This document shows, one piece after another, positions 43,771 to 51,203 of a stretch of DNA of 62,656 nucleotides. The translations under genes and the position numbers were made by a program. Position 1 is the stretch's first letter. The number at the start of each line of letters is the position of its first letter. The stretch spans positions 1-62,656 of the forward strand of contig CAJTFX010000028.1 in the NCBI GenBank assembly GCA_910575555.1. Direction: 5' to 3'. Origin of the DNA: Lachnospiraceae bacterium (GTDB taxonomy: Bacteria; Bacillota; Clostridia; Lachnospirales; Lachnospiraceae). The notes beneath the pieces were generated by a model. That model made no database searches, was not told where the DNA came from, and saw only the letters and a list, made by a program, of their open reading frames with translations.

Positions 43771-43974
43771 ATGAAAATTATGCTGAACCAGCTTTTAGAG
43801 AACAGAAAGATTTCCCAAAACCAGATGGCAAAAGACACTGGAATATCCGTGACAACGCTCAGAAATTTAAATCACAACAGAACCACCCGTATCAGTCTTG
43901 ACATACTGGAAAAAATATGCCGTTACCTGGACTGCGGGGTGGAGGATATTCTTTGCGCGGAAAAGAATGGATAA
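43771..43974 (+). CDS. Small XRE/Cro-type helix-turn-helix regulator
   Basis: The 67-residue protein is a single HTH of the short Cro/YozG type: LENRKISQNQMAKDTGISVTTLRNL, then ISLDILEKICRYLDCGVEDIL. Such proteins bind DNA as dimers and often control a neighbouring gene or themselves. GGAGTGATGACAT precedes the ATG. The gene stands alone between the tRNA and the convergent formate/nitrite-type transporter. The target is unknown. Confidence 0.88.
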   Translation: MKIMLNQLLENRKISQNQMAKDTGISVTTLRNLNHNRTTRISLDILEKICRYLDCGVEDILCAEKNG

Positions 43975-44000
43975 ATGCAAATCTGCAGGGGATGCCGGTA

Positions 44001-44021
44001 AATTTTACGCAGAATAAATTT
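44001..44021. repeat. Short fragment shared with the MITE
   Basis: AATTTTACGCAGAATAAATT is identical to an internal stretch of the MITE at 747-901 (770-790). No terminal repeats flank it here, so it looks like a remnant of a decayed copy. Confidence 0.5.
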
Positions 44022-44080
44022 CTCTGACAGGCTGTACCGACGGCTCCCCAACGGTAATTTTCTTTATGACTTTTACAGGC

Positions 44081-44659
44081 TTATTCCGGCTTCAAGCTGA
44101 AAAGCTTCGCGCCTATCCCATTGCCTGTGAGCATAACAATAAGATAACAAAATGATTTCAAACTATAGGTTCCGGCCAGATTAAAATAAAACATATTTGC
44201 AATGGAATGCTCAAATCCAGACAGTATGAATATCATGACAGGCGCAATAATAAACAGAATGTTTTTCGATTTATTATAATTATCAATTGCCAGATACATC
44301 ATAACGCCGCAAAATACCGACAGAATAAAAACGGGCAGAACATCGTTATTTAACTTTCTATTAACAAGCTCCGAACTGTCAATGTTAAGATGTGCGGCTT
44401 TTATTAAAAATGCTGCCAGATATGTTCCGATAAAGTTTCCGATTATGATAACCGGCATATGTAAAAGTTCTTTTAAGTCTTTTACAAACCCGATTTTACC
44501 GGTGTACAAACAAAACCCCTGGGTTACAATGGTCAGCAGCCCAAAAGAAAACAGCAGAGAGCCTATCACCCTGTTTTCTGCTGATAAATATACAATGCCG
44601 CCAATTCCAATCATTATGCCGGCATAAATTGATTTTATAAACATTTCCTTGGAACTCAT
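44081..44659 (-). CDS. Formate/nitrite transporter (FNT) family channel
   Basis: This membrane channel for small monovalent anions has six hydrophobic segments: IYAGIMIGIGGIVYLSA, IGSLLFSFGLLTIVTQGF, PVIIIGNFIGTYLAAFLI, VFILSVFCGVMMYLAID, FIIAPVMIFILSGFEHSIANMFY and LIVMLTGNGIGAKLF. The GFEHSIANM motif of helix 5 carries the conserved FNT His. About 192 residues is shorter than the usual 250-280, mainly through a short N-terminus and loops, but all helices are there. The ATG at 44659 after AAAGGCGG is preferred to the TTG at 44686. Substrate not assignable. Confidence 0.85.
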   Translation of the reverse strand: MSSKEMFIKSIYAGIMIGIGGIVYLSAENRVIGSLLFSFGLLTIVTQGFCLYTGKIGFVKDLKELLHMPVIIIGNFIGTYLAAFLIKAAHLNIDSSELVNRKLNNDVLPVFILSVFCGVMMYLAIDNYNKSKNILFIIAPVMIFILSGFEHSIANMFYFNLAGTYSLKSFCYLIVMLTGNGIGAKLFSLKPE

Positions 44660-44686
44660 AAATTTAAACAGCCGCCTTTCTGACAA

Positions 44687-44919
44687 AAATTACGATATTT
44701 AACTGCCGAAACGTTAAATTTCACTTGTATGGCGAAACCAAAACATCTTTCAGTTCCGCTTTGATATCATAATCATATTATCACAGGAGAACTGGAAAAG
44801 CTATGCTTTTTTTGAAGTGCGCTGCTTTTCCAGTTACGATTACTCCGGCGGTTAAATATTACTCCGGCGACTAAATATCGCAGCAGAGCCCATTTTTTGC
44901 ATTCCGGATGCCAGTTTCT
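44687..44919. repeat. Intergenic region with MITE ends and a 12-bp hairpin
   Basis: CGATATTTAACTGCCG at 44693-44708 is a MITE right end. TACTCCGGCGGTTAAATAT at 44841 and a second TACTCCGGCG-type end at 44860-44880 are two left ends in tandem. Between them AACTGGAAAAGC and GCTTTTCCAGTT form a hairpin (about 44789-44835). No complete element and no gene are present. The site looks like a nested or decayed insertion hot spot downstream of GH3. Confidence 0.65.
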
Positions 44920-47532
44920 CTATCCCAGCCTGTTCACCATTGCAATCACCCTTTTTGCACAAGCCCGAATTGTCTCTTCTGATAGTTCTCCCCGCTCACA
45001 GGCTTTCCGGATATCCGCATCATCTTCCTGATTCCCCGGCATAATAATCTCATTTCCGGCAGCGGCGCATTTCCAGGGAATACTCCCATCCTCCGGAACT
45101 GTTGTGTTCCAGTCTGACATAACCACACCTTCAAATCCCCACTCTTCCCGCAGAACTCTGGTACAGATATCCCAGGAATTAGCTGCATGAACGCCATTAA
45201 TAAGGTTATACGAAGTCATAACGGCAAACGGCGCGCCTTCCTTTACTGCAATTTCAAATCCCCGGAGATAGATCTCTCGGAAAGCCCGCTGAGAAATGCA
45301 GGCGCTTACCCCCATTCGGTTATCTTCCTGATTATTGCATGCAAAATGCTTCACCGTAACGCCGCAGCTTCCATCCGCCTGTACGCTGGCAGCAACAGCC
45401 GCCGCAAGCTTTCCTGACAGAAGGGGATCTTCCGAATAATACTCAAAGTTCCGGCCGCACAGAGGATTCCTCTGAATGTTCATTCCCGGCGCAAGCCACA
45501 GATCCACATAGAATTCATCCATTTCCACAGCAACAGCCCGGCCAAACCGTTTCATTAAATCGACGTCCCAGGTCTGAGCCAAGGCTGTTCCAACAGGAAA
45601 TGCGGTACAATACTGATAATAAGTGTCCGCATTCTCATGGTACTCCATTTCCTCCAGAAACCCATTTTCCAGGGAGCCAAGAACGCCCACGCCATACACG
45701 GAATCTGTTTTCCTGTCCACCTGATAACTCTGACGCAGGCGGAGCCCGGCCGGCCCGTCCGCCATAATCAGAGAACGAATGCCGTATTTAGCCTCCAATG
45801 CCTCTGTAGTCTCCCCCGCCGAGCCCGGCACCCGGATTCCTGCCGAACCAAGGGTGCTGGCTCCCATTGTAATATTTCCATACAGCAGCGGAATTAATTC
45901 GGAAACAGGCAATTCTTCCGCCGCAGTGTCAGTTTCCCCTGCTGTTGGAACCCCGGCCGCTTTTTTTACTTGAACCTTTGACCGATCATGATTTTCCGGC
46001 GCAGACTTCCCTTTTATTTCCGCATTCCCGGACTCTCCATTTCTTTCTGCCCTGGGCTGGAAAAGAAATTCCGGCGCCTTCTGCTCTTTCAGCGTTTGCA
46101 TCCATTTCAAGATCCGTTCTTTTGCATATGCCGGCCCTTCAAATTCCTCCAAGTCTTTCTGCAGCGGACAAATTTCCTTCGTCTGTTCCAACAAAACAGA
46201 TTCCTTCACCGTAAGGATTGCCGCCGGCTGCAAAGCTTCCGCATGTTTCCCCAGCCACACTCCGTAAGAACCGGCCTCTATGATCCATGCCTGTTCTGTT
46301 TCTGAAAAAACAGCCAGCTGCTTCTGTTCTATGGCAATGGTTAGCTTCTGTGTTTCTCCCGGCTGCAAAAGACCTGTTTTGGCAAATCCTGCTAACCGAT
46401 GTGATTCTTTTCCCTGAGGCGAAAACACATCCCAACGGGAATCCGTTTCCCTTTCTGCCGGCTCATGACAGGTTTCTCCCATCCCCTTTTGAGGCAGCGT
46501 CACATAAACCTGCACTACTTCACGGCCTGCATGGGTTTTCCCGATATTTTTTACTGCAGCTGTAAATTCCGCTTCTGTTTCCCTTATCTCCATTCCATCA
46601 TAATCAACGGAAAATTCCGTATAGGAAAGCCCATAACCGAAGGGAAACAGCGGCTGTACCCCGAAGCTGCTGAAATAACGGTACCCCACATAAATTCCCT
46701 CCCGGTATTCCTCTGTGGCAAGATTCCCATTCAGAGCTCCAAAGGTTTCCGCTGAAGGATAATCTTCATAGCGTTTTGCCCAGGTGGAGGTCAGCCTTCC
46801 TCCAGGCGCAGATTTTCCGAGCAGCACATCTGCCGCCGCATGTCCGCCCTCCTGCCCCGGCAGGGAAATATGCAGAATCCCTTTGATATTCTCTGCATCC
46901 TCCAGGATATCCGTCAGTTCCACCGGCGCGCCTGTATTGAGAATCAGCACAATGGGTATATTCTGACAGTTCAGAAAAAGAATGTCTTCCCGCTCCCGAG
47001 CGCTTAAATAATAGTCCCCTTCCGCTTTTTTGCGATCCTTGCCTTCACCGGAAATACGGCTTAAGACATACAAAGCCGCCGTAGCTCCACGTACATCATC
47101 CTCTGCAATCCTGCGCCCTTCCGGCAGGGAAAACGGATTTAAAGCATAGGCGTCAAAAGGATTTTCCATCTTTTTTGCATCCTTCAGAACCTTCTCCTTC
47201 CAATCATTTCTTGCCCTTTGATAACATTCCTCATAATCCGACAGCCATCCTTCACTTACAATAGAGACGCCTGCCTCTTTCAATCCCTGATAAACTGAGA
47301 CATTATAACGGTTATTCACATCCCCGGAACCGGTTCCTCCTTTCACCGTTTTAGCCGCGCCGCTGCCAAACAGCGCAACAGGCGCTGACGCTGAAAGAGG
47401 AAGAACCCCTTCATTTTTCAAAAGCGCCATCCCCTCCGCCGCCAGTTCCCTGGCAAGCCTGCCATGCAATAGTTCCCGTTCAGAGGGGCGCTCCTTTAAT
47501 GTACCGCTGTGGGCCTGCTTTAATTCTGCCAT
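44920..47532 (-). CDS. GH3 beta-glucosidase with permuted domain order
   Basis: The enzyme hydrolyses beta-glucosides in the cytoplasm (no signal peptide). The usual second (alpha/beta) domain comes first (ALLKNEGVLPLS, GSGAAKTVKGGTGSGDVN, then LILNTGAPVELTD). It is followed by the fibronectin-like domain and a low-complexity linker (~480-545). The TIM-barrel domain comes last, ending with the nucleophile in GVVMSDWNTT. Such permuted GH3 enzymes are known from Butyrivibrio and Ruminococcus. The ATG at 47532, six bases after GGAG, is preferred to upstream in-frame ATGs. It ends the ABC transporter operon, so its substrate is probably the imported oligosaccharide. Confidence 0.9.
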   Translation of the reverse strand: MAELKQAHSGTLKERPSERELLHGRLARELAAEGMALLKNEGVLPLSASAPVALFGSGAAKTVKGGTGSGDVNNRYNVSVYQGLKEAGVSIVSEGWLSDYEECYQRARNDWKEKVLKDAKKMENPFDAYALNPFSLPEGRRIAEDDVRGATAALYVLSRISGEGKDRKKAEGDYYLSAREREDILFLNCQNIPIVLILNTGAPVELTDILEDAENIKGILHISLPGQEGGHAAADVLLGKSAPGGRLTSTWAKRYEDYPSAETFGALNGNLATEEYREGIYVGYRYFSSFGVQPLFPFGYGLSYTEFSVDYDGMEIRETEAEFTAAVKNIGKTHAGREVVQVYVTLPQKGMGETCHEPAERETDSRWDVFSPQGKESHRLAGFAKTGLLQPGETQKLTIAIEQKQLAVFSETEQAWIIEAGSYGVWLGKHAEALQPAAILTVKESVLLEQTKEICPLQKDLEEFEGPAYAKERILKWMQTLKEQKAPEFLFQPRAERNGESGNAEIKGKSAPENHDRSKVQVKKAAGVPTAGETDTAAEELPVSELIPLLYGNITMGASTLGSAGIRVPGSAGETTEALEAKYGIRSLIMADGPAGLRLRQSYQVDRKTDSVYGVGVLGSLENGFLEEMEYHENADTYYQYCTAFPVGTALAQTWDVDLMKRFGRAVAVEMDEFYVDLWLAPGMNIQRNPLCGRNFEYYSEDPLLSGKLAAAVAASVQADGSCGVTVKHFACNNQEDNRMGVSACISQRAFREIYLRGFEIAVKEGAPFAVMTSYNLINGVHAANSWDICTRVLREEWGFEGVVMSDWNTTVPEDGSIPWKCAAAGNEIIMPGNQEDDADIRKACERGELSEETIRACAKRVIAMVNRLG

Positions 47533-47593
47533 AATTTTCTCCATTCTGTGCATTTTTCAATATTTTCCGCTCCGTTTAGGCGCCGTCAAACAG

Positions 47594-48439
47594 TTACTCT
47601 TTCACACCTCCAAGGGTAACGCCTGCAATAATATACTTTGACAAGAACAGATACACCAGGATAATGGGCACAATTGCCACCAGAATCATCATGTAAATTT
47701 TTCCCATGTCAAAATTCATGTAATCCGCTCCCCGAAGGGTTGCAATCAAAATGGGCACCGTCATCTTATCCTTGGACTGAATGACAAGGGCCGGAACAAA
47801 ATAATTATTCCAGGAACCTACAAAGGTAAAGATTGCCTGTACCGCAATGGCCGGTTTCATAATAGGGATTACAATCTGGTTGAAGGTTCGAAACTCTCCG
47901 GAACCGTCAATTCTCGCCGCCTCCACCAGGGACAGCGGAAGGGATGACTGCAGGTAACTGTACATAAAATAAAAAACAGACGGCGAAGCAATCGCAGGAA
48001 TAATCAGCGGAAGCAGAGAATCATACATTCCCATATTCGTTACCAGCCGCAGAAATCCCATTGCCGTTACCTGGGTAGGCATCACAAGGATAGCCATAAT
48101 AAAAGTAAAAGCCGCTTTCTTTAATTTAAAATTATACGCATACAGGCCGTAAGCTGTCAACGCTGAAAAATAAGTGCAGATTGCCGCCGAACAGCCGGAA
48201 ACAATTAAACTGTTTAAAATTCCCCGGAACATCGGGAAAGTTCCGTCATTGGCAACATTTTTCAGGTTTTCCAGAAAATAATTTCCCGGCAGCGCAGAAA
48301 ACCCTTTCTGCAGGTCTGCATGGGATCGTGTGGCATTGATAAACAGGATATAAAAGAAAAACAGGCACATGAAAGACAGAATAATCAGTACAATATGCGC
48401 TATAATGCTCCGAAAATGGTTTGTACCCTTTGATTTCAT
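47594..48439 (-). CDS. Sugar ABC transporter permease, MalG/AraQ type
   Basis: This 281-residue permease of the CUT1 class has six helices and the EAA loop EAARIDGSGEFRTFNQIVIPIMKPA that contacts the ATPase. The ATG at 48439 after GGAGGGGTTAGGC is preferred, 5 bp after the stop of the partner permease. No ATPase gene is in the locus. As is common for CUT1 importers in Firmicutes, a shared MsmK-like ATPase is likely encoded elsewhere. Confidence 0.92.
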   Translation of the reverse strand: MKSKGTNHFRSIIAHIVLIILSFMCLFFFYILFINATRSHADLQKGFSALPGNYFLENLKNVANDGTFPMFRGILNSLIVSGCSAAICTYFSALTAYGLYAYNFKLKKAAFTFIMAILVMPTQVTAMGFLRLVTNMGMYDSLLPLIIPAIASPSVFYFMYSYLQSSLPLSLVEAARIDGSGEFRTFNQIVIPIMKPAIAVQAIFTFVGSWNNYFVPALVIQSKDKMTVPILIATLRGADYMNFDMGKIYMMILVAIVPIILVYLFLSKYIIAGVTLGGVKE

Positions 48440-48443
48440 AAGC

Positions 48444-49394
48444 CTAACCCCTCCTTTGTTTTTTCGCTTTTTTTGCAGCCGCTTTCGAGCCGTCCGGATC
48501 ATCATTATTGGTCATCCGATATACGATGAAACATAAAATTCCGCTGACCACAAACAGATATACAGACAATGCTCCCGCCATACCGTAGTTCTTACTCTTC
48601 AAATGGCTGTTCAAGAACATAATCAGCGTCATGGAAGTACGGTCCGGCGTACCCTGCCCGTTTGTGAGAATCTGCGGCACGTCAAACATCTGCAGGCCGC
48701 CGATAATGGCAGTAATCAGGGTATAAGCAAGAATAGGCCGTATCTGAGGAAGGGTGATGTAAAAAAAACGCTGTACGCTGTTGCAGCCATCTAGCTCAGA
48801 AGCCTCGAAAATATCCGGGCTGATTCCCATAATGGCAGCCATCAGCATAATCGTAGAATTACCGAACCACATCAGGAAATTCATTAGCCCCACCAATGAC
48901 CGCGTTCCCGTTACAGAGCCCAGGAAATCTACGGGCTGGCTAATCCATCCCAAAGACATTAATATGGAATTAATCGGCCCATTGGTGGAAAACATGGTAA
49001 AAAACAGCATTGCAAATGCCGACGCCATAATCAGGTTTGGCAGATAAATCACAACTTTAAAAAACTGTGTCCCATGAATTTTCAGGCGCGCATCCACAAA
49101 CCATTCTGCTAAAAGCAGCGCAATTACGATCTGAGGAATAAATCCGATGATCCAAAGCATCATAGTATTGCCTGTATATTTCAGCATATCAGAGCCCAAC
49201 AGACTGATATAATTCTCCAAACCCACAAAGTTCGGCCCCACCTCTTTAATCCCTGAACGGTAATATTCAAAAAAACTGTACCGGATGGTATCCACCAGAG
49301 GAATCAAAGAAAAAATGAAAAAACTTACAAAAAATGGAAGGATAAATAAATATCCCCATTTTGCATAATCTATTTTTTTATGCTTCTTTTCCAT
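48444..49394 (-). CDS. Sugar ABC transporter permease, MalF/UgpA type
   Basis: The partner CUT1 permease (316 residues from the ATG at 49394, after GAAAGGGGCGG) has six helices and the EAA loop EASELDGCNSVQRFFYITLPQIRPI. The C-terminus is very basic (KAAAKKAKKQRRG). It lies between the binding protein (~115-bp gap) and the MalG-type permease. Together they form the heterodimeric channel. Confidence 0.92.
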   Translation of the reverse strand: MEKKHKKIDYAKWGYLFILPFFVSFFIFSLIPLVDTIRYSFFEYYRSGIKEVGPNFVGLENYISLLGSDMLKYTGNTMMLWIIGFIPQIVIALLLAEWFVDARLKIHGTQFFKVVIYLPNLIMASAFAMLFFTMFSTNGPINSILMSLGWISQPVDFLGSVTGTRSLVGLMNFLMWFGNSTIMLMAAIMGISPDIFEASELDGCNSVQRFFYITLPQIRPILAYTLITAIIGGLQMFDVPQILTNGQGTPDRTSMTLIMFLNSHLKSKNYGMAGALSVYLFVVSGILCFIVYRMTNNDDPDGSKAAAKKAKKQRRG

Positions 49395-49509
49395 AAACTG
49401 CCGCCCCTTTCTCTCTGTACGGCGCTGCCGCACCTTCTATGCAGCAGCGCCAAAATCATTGATTCCGGCAGGGAATCTTAATCATCTTTCATTGACATTC
49501 AAATCCTTT

Positions 49510-50931
49510 TTATTCCGGCCACTGAATTTCTGTGATATCCGGATAACGCTCTCTGATTGCCGTCTCAAAGTTGGCTTTCGCTTTCTCGAAATCAACCTGT
49601 CCCTGCAGATAGTCATTGAAAGAGTTCTGGATTAACTCCACACAGCCCTGATCATAAGCAGAAAGAGGCGCGATCTCAATATTTTCCGCTACAGGCGCAA
49701 AATATTTAAAGGCATTCTGGCCGCCCAGGAACTCAGAAGAAAAGCCCTCATCATCTTTCGCCGCCTGCTGCATCCCTGTCTTTGTATTGGTAAAGTCCGC
49801 ATAATCCTTGGAAATCTTTAACAGATTTTCCTGATCCCCCGTTACTGCAAGAATTATATCTTTTACATGTTTCGGATTATCTGTACCTGTGCATGCATGT
49901 ACATAGGAACCGCCCCAGTTATATTCCTGCGGAGGATTGGTAACTGCCCATGCGCCGTCTTCACCGTCCCAGTTAGGCTTTAATGTAAAATCAATCCCCC
50001 ATGCCGGGAACAGAAATGCAAACACTTTGGAAGAAGAACTCATAGCCTTATTCCAGTCGTCGTTCCACTGGCCTTTCACATTCTTATCCAGATAACCTGC
50101 ATCCAGCCACTCTTTGGAATCTGCAACCCAGTCCATAATCTTTTGATCCACTTTAATCACAGTTTCCCCGGGGCTGACCCAGGACTGCGCAATGCTGTTG
50201 CCATAGAGGCGGAATGTGTCTGCATAAGAAGAAAATGCAAAATACCCCTTTGCCTTCAGCTCTTCTGCCGTCGCTTTCATGGTATCCCAGTCCTTTACCT
50301 TTTCGCCCACCGCTTCCGGATCATCTGTGCCGAACACATCTTTGGCAATATCCCGGCGGTATACCAGAAGTCCCGGACAGCACTGCCAGGTGGAGCCTCT
50401 CTGAACACCGTCTGCATCAGAAGCCGTCACCTTGGTAAAGCTGTACTGATCCGCCAAATCCTTTTCCGGATCAATACCCAAATCAGTAAGCGGCATTGCA
50501 GCGTCTGCATCTGCATCCGTATATTTATTGACATAATCCGTTTCTGACAGGAAAATGTCTACCTTATCGTCTGCTGCAGCGTCTGCCTGATTCATCAGCG
50601 CTTCATCCAATTTCTGCTGATATACGCCGTCCTGATTGGGGTTGATGGTCCAGTGGATTTCCGTTCCGTCCTTTAAGGTAGTCACAGTTCCATCTTTGGA
50701 AGTCTCCTTTACCTCTGGGTAAACTGCTTCCACACGCTGACGGAATTCATCATTCCAGCTATAGATGTTAATCACCTTGCCCTCTTCTGTGCCGGTTTCT
50801 GCACTTCCCTCTTCTGTGCCGGTTTCTGTATTTCCCTCTGCAGAACCTGTGCCAGACGGTGAACCGCAGCCTGCCAGCGCACCTGCAGCCAAAGCCGCCG
50901 CCAAAAGAATACTAACTGCCCTCTTCTTCAT
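49510..50931 (-). CDS. Sugar ABC transporter substrate-binding lipoprotein
   Basis: The ATG at 50931 follows AAAGGAGGATTTTGTA. A lipobox LAAGALAGC (Cys ~22) is followed by a linker with duplicated GTEEG units (GSAEGNTETGTEEGSAETGT) and a family 1 solute-binding fold (INIYSWNDEFRQRVEAVYPE). About 473 residues is normal. It is the first gene of the importer-GH3 operon, which is divergent from the GH94 pair; the shared intergenic region carries a long inverted repeat at 51029-51124. The ligand is probably a beta-linked gluco-oligosaccharide, inferred from the neighbouring enzymes. Confidence 0.9.
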   Translation of the reverse strand: MKKRAVSILLAAALAAGALAGCGSPSGTGSAEGNTETGTEEGSAETGTEEGKVINIYSWNDEFRQRVEAVYPEVKETSKDGTVTTLKDGTEIHWTINPNQDGVYQQKLDEALMNQADAAADDKVDIFLSETDYVNKYTDADADAAMPLTDLGIDPEKDLADQYSFTKVTASDADGVQRGSTWQCCPGLLVYRRDIAKDVFGTDDPEAVGEKVKDWDTMKATAEELKAKGYFAFSSYADTFRLYGNSIAQSWVSPGETVIKVDQKIMDWVADSKEWLDAGYLDKNVKGQWNDDWNKAMSSSSKVFAFLFPAWGIDFTLKPNWDGEDGAWAVTNPPQEYNWGGSYVHACTGTDNPKHVKDIILAVTGDQENLLKISKDYADFTNTKTGMQQAAKDDEGFSSEFLGGQNAFKYFAPVAENIEIAPLSAYDQGCVELIQNSFNDYLQGQVDFEKAKANFETAIRERYPDITEIQWPE

Positions 50932-51028
50932 TACAAAATCCTCCTTTTTCTTCTGCAGGCAAAACCTGCGTTTATTATAGGCAGGATTATAGCGTATAAC
51001 TGAGTGCAGATATACTATGGATTTTAAC

Positions 51029-51124
51029 AAAATATCAGATTCATGACCCTTTTACCTTAAATTTTTCTTTCTGAAACAGACGCAGATTCACGGAATATAA
51101 TTTAGGTCATGATTCTGATATTTT
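51029..51124. promoter_or_regulatory. Divergent promoter with 20-bp inverted operator
   Basis: AAAATATCAGATTCATGACC (51029-51048) and GGTCATGATTCTGATATTTT (51105-51124) are inverted copies with one mismatch, 56 bases apart. TATAAT at 51096-51101 fits the plus-strand promoter. A further copy of the TCTGAT-N-TTTT-CTCAT pattern follows at about 51134-51147. The AraC regulator at 56485-57243 is the obvious candidate to bind here. Confidence 0.7.
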
Positions 51125-51203
51125 TCTCATAGATCTGATTTTCCTCATATCCAAATTCCTATATGATAGTTCTATTAATAGATAAACGAAAGGAGAAATA
51201 AAA

